A stretch of DNA of 64,000 nt, taken from Channallabes apus. Lineage: Eukaryota > Chordata > Actinopteri > Siluriformes > Clariidae. Each line of letters opens with the position of its first letter. Position 1 is the first letter of the stretch. The stretch covers positions 11,261,501 through 11,325,500 of the forward strand of contig CM060112.1 in the NCBI GenBank assembly GCA_030522415.1, given 5' to 3'. A program made the position numbers and the translations under genes. This document shows positions 46,346 to 57,657 of the stretch, piece by piece. The notes below the pieces were generated by a model. It was not told where the DNA came from, did no database searches, and saw only the letters and a program-made list of their open reading frames with translations.

Positions 46346-46904
46346 CAGAGGTGTCAAGTAACGAAGTACAAATACTTCGTTACCTTACTTAAGTAGAAAT
46401 TTTGGGTATCTATACTTTACTGGAGTAATTATTTTTCAGCCGACTTTTTACTTCTACTCCTTACATTTTTAAGCAATTATCTGTACTTTCTACTCCTTAC
46501 TTTTTAAAAACAGCGTCGTTACTCTATTTTTATGATCAGAACGCGCAACCCCTCCGGTCGCATGATAAGAACGCGCACAACGCCCCCCCCGTCACATGAT
46601 CAGAACGCGCACAACGCCCCCCCGTCACATGATCAGAACGCGCACAACGCCCCCCCGTCACTTGATCAAAACGCTCACAACGCCCCCCCCACGTTGCATG
46701 ATCGGAAAGCGAGACCTTAATGCTTTTTTCCCCCCTCACGGTACTTTTACTTTTATACTTTAAGTAGTTTTGAAACCAGTACTTTTAAACTTTTACTTAA
46801 GTAAAAAGCTTGGGGTGATACTTCAACTTCTAAAGAAGTATTTCTGAACCCTAGTATCTATACTTCTACTCAAGTAATGAATGTGAATACTTTTGACACC
46901 ACTG
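46346..46904. mobile_element. hAT-type MITE, 559 bp, inside the 3' LTR
   Basis: The TIRs CAGAGGTGTCAAGTA and TACTTTTGACACCACTG are flanked by an exact 8-bp duplication CGAGTTTA (46338-46345 and 46905-46912). The ends carry TACTTAAGTA-like subterminal repeats. Confidence 0.95.
46534..46705. repeat. 33-bp minisatellite inside the MITE
   Basis: About five units of CACATGATCAGAACGCGCAC plus AACGCCCCCCCGT, diverging at the edges. The 33-bp period keeps both strands open, which explains the 62- and 67-codon ORFs here. Confidence 0.9.
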
Positions 46905-47136
46905 CGAGTTTAGCCTGATCCCGTTTATGCCCGACGCACATCGCCTGACCCTTGCTTGTTTTTTTCACTCTCAATCTTGGATTATCCCTACTGGTTTGTT
47001 TGTTCTGCTCATATACACATATAAATATCTTAACTGCACCTGCGTTCTCCGAGTCTGCTTCGTGACACTGATATGCTGTATAATTCCATTCTAAAAGAAT
47101 ACAATAAGGATGACCGCATCTTTGTGGCTTTTGTTA

Positions 47137-47630
47137 CACTATGTGAACAAAAGAATTTGGTCAAACCTGCAATGACATTGTATCCAAATACATACACTTC
47201 AATATGATCCCCCTTTTGCAGCTATAACAGCTTCCACTCTTCTTGGAAGGCTGTCCATAATTTGGGATTTTGGAGTGTTTCTGTGGGAATTCGTGCCCAT
47301 TCATTTCCTAGAGCATTAATGATGATAGGCACTGATGTTGGACAATCCCCGTTCCAGCTCATCCCAAAGGTGTTTGATGGGGTTGAGGTCAGGGCCAGTC
47401 AAGTTCCTCCACACCAAACTCATCAAATCATGTCTTTATAGCATAAACAGAAATAGAAAAAGGCCAAAACTTTCCCAAAACTGTTGCCACAAAGTTGGAA
47501 GCATAGAATTGTCTTGGTATGCCTGGGTATGTCTTGGTACAGTATGCTGAAGAACTAAGATTGCCCTCCAGTGGGGATAAGCCGCCTGATTGAAACACCT
47601 GAATTCAAGAATTACCACATTTGGCCATTT
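47137..47630 (-). mobile_element. Tc1-like MITE related to 5645-7277
   Basis: The minus strand contains CAAACACCTTTGGGATGAGC and a frame resembling the D-L-PIKHLWDEL motif. The ends are decayed (CTATGTGAACAAAAGAATTTGG). The central part matches 5700-6030 inverted. Confidence 0.75.
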
Positions 47631-48988
47631 ACTTTACTGTATTATGCATCTTACAATTATGCTTCAACACATCTTGCAAAAAAGAGTTCCTTAGTTCTGC
47701 CACATCTATGCTGTAGCATAGATTTTTACAAAACAGTCCTAATCCATGAAATAAATGTGAAATAAATGTCTAAACTGCAACTTCCACCTTTCACTGAAAA
47801 GAAAAGGCATCCTGATACAATAACATTAAATTGCGAAATTGGTCAATATTAATTTTTTCCGCAGGTAGAGAAAAAGCTTTCTGAAAGAACGCGCTTGACA
47901 GGAAATAATAAACCTGCCAAAATAAAACTGACAAAAAAGTATGATACAACTGCGTGTCAAGGCTGAGAAGCCAAGAGTCATTTTAGCAAAATGAATTTGT
48001 ATGGATGAAAATATGCTCCTGAAGCACATTAATCTCTCTCATTAGCATGCATAATGGTACTCTACATGTTTTTGTTTCAGATTCTGGGGAATGTTTGAGA
48101 ATTAGAGATGTTGCATGTGCATAAATTATCCCTATTGGTAAGCATTTAATTGCTATCATACAAGCTGTGCAAATTACCATGGTTATAGTATTCTGAAAGG
48201 CCTAACTCTTAAAATGTGTATGTATATTAGTAGAGAAAATGGGATGAAAGGCGAATAATACTTTTTTTTTTTTTGTATATAGTTTATCAACCAATTAAAA
48301 GGATGTAATTATTTTCCAAGTAGCATAAATTACAACATTGAGAACGTTGGTGCATTGGTTCAATATAAATGCATTGTCATACTGCGAAACATCGGGTATG
48401 AAAGTGCTGATAAACATGCTTCTAAATAAACATGCTTCTAAAACAAATGTATTAAATAATGGAGAAAATGAAAATCTGTTCCCTGGTCTGTTTTCCCTAC
48501 GCAGCTCTTGCACTCAATCATGTTCCTAACCAAAATCCAAAAAATATATATTTTTAACCTGAATAAAAAGTTCTACCTGCAAAGATTAAGACGATTTACC
48601 AATATAAATGAATATAAAGTTTATTGTATGTGTGTGTGGGGGGGGGGAGCATGGTGGCCATGAGTGGGTGAGAAAGCACTCGGCTCAAGCTAAGAAGATT
48701 AGAAACACAGCCAGAGGCAATAAGGTGAAACAAAGTAAACGTGTGACATGGGGAATATTACACACTGTGGGTGAACATCATTGATGAATTTCTGGAAATC
48801 TGCTGCAATACGATGAACTGAAACCAGTTCAAGAACAACATGAGAGAGAGAGGACTTGGTCACAGTTTTCATGAAGCACGTGGACAATGTTGTGCAAAAG
48901 TCTTGAGCCACCGCTCATTTCTTCACATGAAATGAAATGAAATTAAATGAAACGATGTAGATTATTTTTCAGAAATAAGAACAAATGT
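47631..48988. other. Intergenic, nothing recognised
   Basis: A G-run lies near 48638-48647. 47990-48190 is a low-repeat block. No gene seen. Confidence 0.45.
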
Positions 48989-49369
48989 GGGACGGCGCGG
49001 TGGTGTAGTGGTTAGCACTGTCGCCTTGCACCTCCAGAGTCTGGGTTCGATTCCCAGCCAGGCTCGATTCCCGTCTCTGTGTGCATGGAGTTTGCATGTT
49101 CTCCTCGTGCTTGGTGGGTTTCCTCCGGGTAATCCGGTTTCCTCCCACAGTCCAAAGATATGCAGGTTAGGCTAATTGGCGTTCCTAAATTGACCATAGT
49201 GTGTGAATGAGTGTGTGAATGAGTGTGTGTGTGTGTGTGCTCTGCGATGGATTGGCACCCTGTCCAGGGTGTACCCCGCCTCATGCCCTGAGTCTCCTGG
49301 GATAGGCTCCAGGTCCCCACGACCCTAAATACAGGATAAAGCGGTATAGAAAATGAATGAATGAATGAA
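48989..49369 (+). mobile_element. Mermaid-like tRNA-derived SINE, best copy in the window
   Basis: A box TGGTGTAGTGG (49001-49011) and B box GGTTCGATTCC (49044-49054) at tRNA-like spacing, a full body and an AATG tail. The target duplications AGAACAAATGT (48978-48988) and AGAGCAAATGT (49370-49380) differ at one base. It is transcribed, if at all, by RNA polymerase III and moved by a partner LINE. Confidence 0.93.
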
Positions 49370-50051
49370 AGAGCAAATGTTTTACTGTGACAGGCTGCCT
49401 AAAGACACAAAAATGCCTGTTTATGTAATAACCTCAGCAGCAACCTCATTTCCCCTCTTGTCAGCATTCAGCATCACCAGTAAACTAATCACCAGCCTGA
49501 TCATCTATCATCATCTGCACCAGTTTCTCACTGGTTCATGCCTTAAGTTAGATATTTTTTTGTTTGAGTGATTCATAGGTCACTGTGAGGCTTAACTAAC
49601 AAAAACATTCCTCTGAAACTGATCAGGTACAGAAACTGGACTGAAAATGAGACTAAAAAGTCCTTCAGGAAGCCTGGAGAACTATTCCTGAAGACTATGT
49701 AAAAAGACCAAAAATTCAGGCTCCTTTGAAGCAATATTTGAAGAATTGAGGGGTGGCTCAAGAATTTTGCACAGTACTGTACACGGCTCTAACATGCTGG
49801 GCTTCACAAAAAAAGATGAGAAAGGTAGCACTTATTTTTTTATATCCAAATGTGTATTTCATGTTCCAGGTGATTTCCACTTGAATGAAATATCTTTTTA
49901 AATATTGTACTGCTATTTGATCTGACTATAGTTTTTGCTGATTTCCCCCATATTCCCAACAATCTGGTAACTACAGTGTACCGTCACAGACACAATGTAC
50001 ACTTCTACTTCCTGAGAATGGTCAAGTTTTTGTCCTGCATCAGTTTGGTGG

Positions 50052-50086
<35 letters not shown>

Positions 50087-51897
50087 TCTGGGAGTGTAAT
50101 AATTGTATTAGTACAGGTGATACCTCCAGGCACAATAAACTGATTAAAAAACGCTGTCTTTGTTTGAGAAGTAAAAGTTCTTTGTAGGCGGCATCAGAAC
50201 AAAGAACACTCAGTAAGCTCAGGGCTATCTTCGATAATAACTGTTATTCTCTTCATGTCATCTTGGCTGAACAGAGGAGCAGCTACAATAACAGACTGAG
50301 ACGAGTCGTTGAAGTGATTCACCTTAATAACATAAATCAGGGATGTAGATACAGTAGGCATGATCCACTGTGGACTTAACCCGGCTGAGTGAAAGCAAAA
50401 ATTTGTACAATTCATAAATATAATTTTACCAGTATTTCATTTCGATTATGCCTTTCAGCCTATTGTTTTTAATGAAATATTATTTTCATAATTATATAGA
50501 ATTTACCTTATATGATTTTATTAGGAAGTAAATGTAATAGTAACAGGCGGATTGGTTTAAACATATTCCGGTTTAATTGGTTTAAAAGTAACTGCTGCTC
50601 TTGGATTTCAATGTACAACAGTTAGTACTCGTCCTTGATGGTTAAAGAGTTTGTAGAAAGAGTTAAAAGGTTATTGTTATATAATATTGTTTCAGGTTGA
50701 AGCCCACATACTGTACATGTCTGCCTGTCTTTCTGTACAGCGGAACTCTCTGCTTAATTTATTAATACAAAGAAATAGAATTTTGTAAGGTTGAGTATTT
50801 TACACCTTGTTTATCGGAAAGTGAATCACAGATGAGAAATCGAAAACTAGATCGGCTACAGCTTCAGTTATTTAAGAGGTAAAAATATGAACTAATCCCA
50901 GTAAAAATATTCACTTCATCTTTTCTAATTAATATCTATAGACGCAGGTATTTGTTTACATTGAGCAAATAGCTTAAAAGTAGCTTATTTTAAATTAGAT
51001 TATTAAATCAGACGCATATCTGTTCATAACATTGCTTTTCCTCAACATGTAGATTTGACTTATGGTGCAGGTTAAACTTCAGGCGAAAGTTTCTGTCCAG
51101 TGGTTGATTTAAGACACACCCACGGTTTGGCGAGCAGTATGATGTGAAAACTTGTGGTTTCTAGTCTGACAAATAATTATTCTATTATAAATAATTATAT
51201 TATTATAAATAGTTATTACTATAACTTCACTACTACTCGACATTTTAATTTCATTAACAGTTTAAGTTTAACTTCATGCAAATACAAAAATACTGGCAGA
51301 AAAGCATCTAAAAATGCACATCTTGTAAAATCTTAAGATAAGTGATTCAAAACATGAATTTCAGGCTACAGGAACAACAACTGGACAGGAGAAGTTTAAT
51401 TAAAAAAAAATCATTGTCTGGTATTTGTAACTTTTAATCTATTTAAAGCACAACTTTTCTGTCTGTAATCCTGGCTCACAAGGTTATTGCCTTTAAACAA
51501 CACCTTTACCCCAATCAATATAATATAAATTATACCAAAATATAAATAACCTACAACTGATCCTTGTGCTTTCTCTCGCTATATAATTTTTTTTCATTTG
51601 CTCACCCATAGACCTTTGATGTATGAGTTATGTAATATATAAAATCTAAAATTCTCACACGTTTCTTTAGATTCATGGCCTTCATACATATGATAAACGC
51701 ACAAAGGCACAGAGTAATTGAGGAAAAAAAGTCTTGACGCAGTGAATTATGATAAAATGAAACTATAAAAGGTCTTTGTTTTCTATGTTTATGCATATGC
51801 TTTTAGTGGAACAAAGCACAAGTCGCACAGAGTTTTTCTAAAGACAGAAGAATAGATGTTTATTATGCAAAATGGTCTGGACCATAGACACACATAC
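49370..51897. other. Intergenic, nothing recognised
   Basis: AT-rich. A (CT)n run lies at 50051-50078. No gene or complete mobile element seen. Confidence 0.5.
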
Positions 51898-52320
51898 CGC
51901 GCCTTGCAAAAGTATGCATACCCCTTGAACTTCTCAAGATTTTGTCACGTTACAACCACAAACAGAAATGTATTTTACTGAGATTTTATAGCCATTCTGG
52001 ACATTTGTGTTTGACATTAACGGTGATTAAAGTGTAATAGAACAGGTGTTCGAAGTATAGAATAATACCACCAGTTGCTGTAATTTGTTTATTCAAATTC
52101 TCAGCGTTTTGGATGCAGTGATCAGATGTATTCTAGGTGCTGAAAAACAAACCAGACAAAACTACAAGTCCCGCAAGTCCATTATAATCAGTTATAAGTA
52201 TGGCAAGGTGGAAAAGACTCCCCGCATTATCTCGAACACACCTAACACAACTAAACCTGACAACATGATGAAAAGGAAACCAAATGGATATATTCTAATA
52301 TCAATAAGAATACTAAAATA
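51898..52320 (+). mobile_element. Tc1-like MITE remnant
   Basis: Starts CCTTGCAAAAGTATGCATACC and CTTGAAC, followed by TTTTGTCACGTTACAACCAC, the common end of a fish Tc1-like family. The right boundary is vague. Confidence 0.6.
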
Positions 52321-52897
52321 AAAGTAGATGTTATTTGTTGGCACCACTAAAGACATTCAAGGTCACCTGAGGCTAAACTTGGGTACAGACAGGACTTGGG
52401 TATATGCTAAGGACCCCAGGGAGAAGGAGGGTGTGTAGGTATGGAGAAGGTCTGTGAGAAATGAGGGGTGAGATTGTGAAGAGCTTTGAAAGTTTAAAAG
52501 GAATGCTTTGTAGTCTATCTGATGAGACACAGACAGTTGAATAAGCAGGGGAGAAATGTGAACAGTAGATTTGGATTGTGTAATAATCCAATCAGCATGG
52601 ATGAGTTCTGGATGAGTTGATATCCATTGAGAAGTTTTGCGGGAACACTGACCAGGATGGCATTATAATAGCAAGATCTTGCTTCCATTAAATTGATTTA
52701 AGATCCCTCCATTACAAGCGATAATAATTCTTTCCCATAATTTGCATTTATTTTCAATTTAGTATATTCTTAGCACTTCAAACTCTGTTGGACTACTTTA
52801 AGTCAGGAGAAGGAATATCCACATACTCTGAAATTTACAGTGCCATGTGTGAACTTGCATTAATTTGTCATAAAATGTGATCTGAACTTCATTTAAT
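52321..52897. other. Intergenic, nothing recognised
   Basis: No gene seen; GTGAAGAGCTTTGAAAGT text (52477-52494) resembles a common fish LINE 3' region but is too short to call. Confidence 0.4.
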
Positions 52898-53692
52898 GGC
52901 CACAACATAGTATCTCATTCCCAAGCCTTAGTAAGTCATAACCACAACATATGATCTCATTCCCAAGCCTTAGTAAGTCATAACCACAACATATTATATC
53001 AATCCCATGCCTTAGTAAATCGTGGCCACAACATAGTACCTCATTCCCAAGCCTTAGTAAGATCTGGTCACAATAAAGTATCTCGTTCCCAGGCATTAGT
53101 AAGTCATAACCACAACATATTATCTCATTCCCAAGCCTTAGTTAGTCATAACCACAGCATATGATCTCATTCCCACCCCTTAGTAAGTCATAAGCACAAC
53201 ATATTATCTCATTCTCAAGCCTTAGTAAATCATAGTTATCATATTATCTCATTCCCACCCCTTAGTAAGTCATAACCACAACATATTATATCACTCCCAA
53301 GCCTTAGTAAGTCATAACCACAACATATTATCTCATTCCCACCCCTTAATAAGTCATAACCACAACATATCATCTCATTCTCAAGCCTTAGTAAATCGTG
53401 GCCACAACATAGTATCTCATTCCCACCACTTAGTAAGTCATAACCACAACATTTTATCTCATTCCCAAGCCTTAGTTAGTCATAACCACAACATATTATC
53501 TCATCTCATTCCCAAGCCTTAGTAAATCGTGGCCACAACATATTATCTCATCTCATTCCCAAGCCTTAGTAAGTCATAACCACAACATATTATCTCATCT
53601 CATTCCCAAGCCTTAGTAAATCGTGGCCACAACATATTATCTCATTCCCAAGCCTTAGTAAGTCATAACCACAACATATTATCTCATTCCCT
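52898..53692. repeat. 42-bp satellite array, left part (about 19 units)
   Basis: The unit is CATTCCCAAGCCTTAGTAAG followed by TCATAACCACAACATATTATCT. Units near 52900-53100 are the most diverged. The 42-bp period is a multiple of three, so the minus strand stays open as CCGYDLLRLGNEII repeats. It ends abruptly after CATTCCC where LINE sequence begins. Confidence 0.95.
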
Positions 53693-54481
53693 TGTAGTTG
53701 GTCCAGCACGATTTTCTCCAAAACCTTAGAAACGAAAGGTAAGACAGAGATTGGCCGAAAATTCTTTAGGACAGAGGAATCCAGTGAAGGCTTCTTGAGC
53801 AAAGGAGTAACAGTTGCCACTTTAAGATTGGCCGGAACACAGCCCATTTGAAGACACTTATTAATGAAGGATACCATGCCTGGCCCAATCGAATCCAGAA
53901 TTGAACTTAGGAATCTTGGATGGATGATATCATTAGAGCAAGAAGATGGTTTAAGCTTGTCAATCACTTGCTTCAAAAGCTGGACATTGATAGGTTCAAA
54001 AACCTCCCAAAAAGTAAAGACAGAAGGCATGATAGGTGAGTCCTTTAATGTTAAGGTAGGGCAAATGCCAAGTCTTAGGGTAGTAATTTTGTCACTAAAG
54101 AATCTCAAGAAGCCTTCACAGACAGCATCAGAAGCGACAGGCAAAGTGTTAACAAAAGGATTAACAACAGACTGAATAATTGAAAATAGAACCTTAGGTT
54201 TAGAGTGATTTGTTTCAATTATATTAGAGAAATATGCAGCTTTTGCAGATTTAGCAGCAGACTGGTAAGATGTAAGCGAATCTTTAAATAATTGAAAGGA
54301 AATATGCAACCTGTCCTTTTTCCATTTTCGTTCTGCTTTTCTACAGATTTGTCTTAGTAGATGAATCTCAGTGTTTTGCCACAGTTCAGATTTTGGTTTC
54401 TGCTTATGAGGTTTGAGGGGGGCAGTTACATTAGCTACCTCAAGCCAGGCAGAATTCAAAAGGCTAAGATCAGCATCCAAG
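53693..54481 (-). pseudogene. LINE (CR1/L2-like) ORF2, reverse transcriptase part
   Basis: The minus frame reads LNSAWLEVANVTAPLKPHK, then KAERKWKKDRL and the RT entry blocks NDIIHPRFL, VTPLLKKPSLDSSVLKNFRP and SKVLEKIVLDQL. It stops at the satellite, so the catalytic xxDD block and the 3' end are missing. It is the continuation of 57663-58555 beyond the inserted LTR element. Removing the insert and one target copy leaves the frame continuous. Inactive. Confidence 0.85.
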
Positions 54482-55464
54482 TGTGAGGGTTGCCCACTAT
54501 AGGGCAGTGTTTTAATTTGTAGTTTTTGTTGTAGACCCAATTTCCCAGAAGGCACCTCGGTCAGCTGACGCAGATGCCGAGCTGAACCGAGGATGCAATT
54601 AGTATAAGCATAAATACCTGTTTGTTCTGGGAAGCTGGGTCGAGCATTAATTTCTGTTATGTGGGTTTTGTTTCCTTGTTTTAGTTTGATTTCATTATAG
54701 TTGGCATTTAGTTTCTGGAGCTCTCTAAGTTTGTATTTGCTTTGATTTAGTTTATGTCTCTTTGTCTCTGTGTCTCCTAGCAGGATTAGCCTCTAGGAGA
54801 ATTAGCCTTTTGTGTTTACCCTTTTGTGTAAGTAACCCCCATTGCATGTTTAGCTAATAGTCTGTTTCAATACTAATGAGGGTGATACTAACATGTCTAG
54901 ATCTTAGTCTGTCTAGTCTTCGTGTCTGTCTAGTCTCATTGTCTGCTTAGCTCTTAGTCTGTTTAGGTACTAACATCTTTAGCCACTAACCTTTAGAGTT
55001 CTTAGTCTGTTTCATAACCTAGTCTGCTGTGTACCTTGTCTGTTCATTCCCTTGTGTCTCAGGCTACTGGCTGGTGTAGCCATTAGTCTGATTAGCTATG
55101 AGCTAGCTTAGCAGCTAATGTGCAGCTCAGCCAATAGACCTAGCCAAGCCTGTCTTGTGTTTGTTTACCCCTTGCATGCACAGTCCCTAATGTTTATTCC
55201 GTTAGGCTGTTTCGTGTGTCTTGTCTTGTCCAGTTTGTATCCCATGTCTGTATTGTATCAATGTATGTAATTCCTTGTTGTATGTCTAAGTGTTTGAGTT
55301 GTTTCTTATGCTCCATGATTTTAGCCAACTCTCTTAGTTCATGTTTTGTTCATGTTTGCTTTTTGTTTGATTCTGATTAAAGACTCTTTGCGTTTCACTG
55401 CATCCCCTCTGCATCTATGCCTCAACACCCAGCCCACAGTCCAACACCATAGCAGAATGTGACA
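54482..55464 (+). repeat. 5' LTR of the non-autonomous element
   Basis: 983 bp. TATA-like ATAAATA (54610-54616) lies 28 bp before the inferred R start GGTCGAGCATT (54638-54648). It includes many TAGTCTGT-type short repeats (54850-55100) and a GATTAAAGA site near the end. Confidence 0.92.
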
Positions 55465-55465
55465 G

Positions 55466-55476
55466 AATGCTCGACC
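55466..55476 (+). promoter_or_regulatory. Self-priming primer-binding site
   Basis: AATGCTCGACC, one base after the LTR, is perfectly complementary over 11 nt to 54638-54648. It has the same length and offset as in the chromovirus, and an ATG also lies inside it. Confidence 0.85.
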
Positions 55477-55545
55477 ATACAAGAGGCATAGCAGAGGGGC
55501 CCCCCCGGGAGAGAATTTTGGGGGGGGGCTGGGACTATAACACCT

Positions 55546-55577
55546 GGGCAAGCTGACCAGGGATAATCAGCTTGCCC
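55546..55577 (+). other. Perfect 11-bp hairpin, possible packaging signal
   Basis: GGGCAAGCTGA (55546-55556) and TCAGCTTGCCC (55567-55577) are separated by a 10-nt loop. It lies 70 nt after the priming site, where retroelement packaging or dimerisation signals are often found. The function is inferred. Confidence 0.5.
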
Positions 55578-55611
55578 CACGTCAAAACAGGGGACTGAAC
55601 TGGAGGTGAGG

Positions 55612-56027
55612 GGGCCTCAGTGGGAGGCTCCAGTTTCGCCAGCGGGCCTCAGTGGGAGGCTCCAGTTTCGCCAGCGGGCCTCAGTGGGAGGCTCCAGTTT
55701 CGCCAGCGGGCCTCAGTGGGAGGCTCCAGTTTCGCCAGCGGGCCTCAGTGGGAGGCTCCAGTTTCGCCAGCGGGCCTCAGTGGGAGGCTCCAGTTTCGCC
55801 AGCGGGCCTCAGTGGGAGGCTCCAGTTTCGCCAGCGGGCCTCAGTGGGAGGCTCCAGTTTCGCCAGCGGGCCTCAGTGGGAGGCTCCAGTTTCGCCAGCG
55901 GGCCTCAGTGGGAGGCTCCAGTTTCGCCAGCGGGCCTCAGTGGGAGGCTCCAGTTTCGCCAGCGGGCCTCAGTGGGAGGCTCCAGTTTCGCCAGCGGGCC
56001 TCAGTGGGAGGCTCCAGTTTCGCCAGC
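55612..56027. repeat. 32-bp minisatellite, 13 near-identical units
   Basis: The unit is GGGCCTCAGTGGGAGGCTCC followed by AGTTTCGCCAGC. The 13 units are essentially identical, then decay at 56028. The period is not a multiple of three and the unit has no stop in any plus frame, so all three frames stay open. Confidence 0.97.
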
Positions 56028-56693
56028 GGGCCTCAGGGGAGGCTCCAGTTCCTCCAGCGCGCCGCAGGGGAGTCTCCATGTCCCCAGAGCCCAGCCAGGA
56101 CCTCGCCAGGGAAAACCCTCACCACGCTCTCTAGCTTCGTTCACAGCGGTGACAGCGACCCTCCACCGCCAGACTTCGAGAGCGTGCTTCCATCGCCACC
56201 CGGTGTCAAAGGAGGCCACAGTACTGCAGAGGCCGCCCGGCGTGAGGACAACACAGTGCTGCATCGGCCGCCCGACTTGGAGGGCGACTCAGCGCTGCAG
56301 GCAGCGCTCCACCGGCAAGAGCGACTCAGCACTGCCTCCAACGCCCGGCCTACACCAGCGATCCGGCACTGCCTCCGCCGCCCGGCCTGCGGCATTGGCC
56401 CAGTGCTGCCTCCGTCACCCGACGACGTCATGAGCTCACCGCCGCTCAGCCCCGAGGACGAGCCATTGCTGCCTCCGCCACCCAGCCTCGGGTGCAGGCC
56501 GCTGCTGCACCCGGTGCCTGGCTTCGGCGGCAATTCAAGCTCGCCCACCCTCCCACCCACCTTGGGGAGCCTGCTCGTCGGCGTCGCAGTCGGGTGGAAT
56601 GACCCGGGACATGGGGAAGGGTACCCAGGACCTCCGTTAGCGCTCCGGAGGAGCGTTTTTAAGGGGGGGGGTACTGTGAGGGTTGCCCACTAG
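55620..56693 (+). other. Open frame across the non-autonomous interior, ending in the 3' LTR
   Basis: A 357-codon frame covers the 32-bp repeat and a proline- and serine-rich part (SPPLSPEDEPLLPPPPSLG). It ends GGGTVRVAH with its stop inside the 3' LTR. The autonomous pol also crosses into its LTR through GGTV in the same phase. This may be the relic of an ancestral pol 3' end. No enzymatic domain is visible, and open repeats alone could create most of the ORF. Confidence 0.35.
56661..56671 (+). promoter_or_regulatory. Polypurine tract
   Basis: AAGGGGGGGGG is followed by TAC and the 3' LTR. Confidence 0.8.
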
Positions 56694-57657
56694 AGGGCAG
56701 TGTTTTAATTTGTAGTTTTTGTTGTAGACCCAATTTCCCAGAAGGCACCTCGGTCAGCTGACGCAGATGCCCAGCTGAACCGAGGATGCAATTAGTATAA
56801 GCATAAATACCTGTTTGTTCTGGGAAGCTGGGTCGAGCATTAATTTCTGTTATGTGGGTTTTGTTTCCTTGTTTTAGTTTGATTTCATTATAGTTGGCAT
56901 TTAGTTTCTGGAGCTCTCTAAGTTTGTATTTGCTTTGATTTAGTTTATGTCTCTTTGTCTCTGTGTCTCCTAGCAGGATTAGCCTCTAGGAGAATTAGCC
57001 TTTTGTGTTTACCCTTTTGTGTAAGTAACCCCCATTGCATGTTTAGCTAATAGTCTGTTTCAATACTAATGAGGGTGATACTAACATGTCTAGATCTTAG
57101 TCTGTCTAGTCTTCGTGTCTGTCTAGTCTCATTGTCTGCTTAGCTCTTAGTCTGTTTAGGTACTAACATCTTTAGCCACTAACCTTTAGAGTTCTTAGTC
57201 TGTTTCATAACCTAGTCTGCTGTGTACCTTGTCTGTTCATTCCCTTGTGTCTCAGGCTACTGGCTGGTGTAGCCATTAGTCTGATTAGCTATGAGCTAGC
57301 TTAGCAGCTAATGTGCAGCTCAGCCAATAGACCTAGCCAAGCCTGTCTTGTGTTTGTTTACCCCTTGCATGCACAGTCCCTAATGTTTATTCCGTTAGGC
57401 TGTTTTGTGTGTCTTGTCTTGTCCAGTTTGTATCCCATGTCTGTATTGTATCAATGTATGTAATTCCTTGTTGTATGTCTAAGTGTTTGAGTTGTTTGTT
57501 ATGCTCCATGATTTTAGCCAACTCTCTTAGTTCATGTTTTGTTCATGTTTGCTTTTTGTTTGATTCTGATTAAAGACTCTTTGCGTTTCACTGCATCCCC
57601 TCTGCATCTATGCCTCAACACCCAGCCCACAGTCCAACACCATAGCAGAATGTGACA
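56675..57657 (+). repeat. 3' LTR of the non-autonomous element
   Basis: It has the same length as 54482-55464. Differences were seen at about 56693 (T/G), 56771 (G/C), 57405 (C/T) and 57498 (C/G). Confidence 0.93.

Larger units (their letters stand above)
42057..47067 (+). mobile_element. Decayed Ty3/gypsy chromovirus-type element with two insertions
   Basis: Two direct R-U5-like repeats (42081-42347 and 46240-47067) enclose gag and pol remnants on the plus strand. Stops and frameshifts are frequent. A V-SINE fragment (43325-43433) and an hAT MITE (46346-46904) have inserted. The integrase C-terminus, any chromodomain, the polypurine tract and the 3' U3 are replaced by (TA)n. Self-priming sequences persist at the 5' end. 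It belongs to a related but different family from 10131-15289. Confidence 0.88.
46240..47067 (+). repeat. 3' R-U5 portion, split by an hAT MITE
   Basis: It matches 42081-42347 up to CGAGTTTA (46345) and again from 46905 to GTGACA (47067). Confidence 0.88.
54482..57657 (+). mobile_element. Young non-autonomous LTR retrotransposon
   Basis: Two 983-bp LTRs (TGTGAGGG...TGTGACA) with four differences seen by eye surround a 1210-bp interior. The exact 5-bp target duplication is CCAAG (54477-54481 and 57658-57662). No PR, RT or integrase is present. Self-priming signals and the G-run plus TAC before the 3' LTR are shared with the chromovirus at 10131-15289, which could supply proteins in trans. Confidence 0.93.

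Noticed and set aside
49001..49054. tRNA gene from the A and B boxes
   Set aside because: The boxes are the tRNA-derived head of a SINE; there is no cloverleaf acceptor stem and the same unit recurs across the window.
55606..56433. Three overlapping ORFs as proteins of the non-autonomous element
   Set aside because: All three plus frames are open only because the 32-bp unit has no stop. At most the frame ending in the LTR is of interest.
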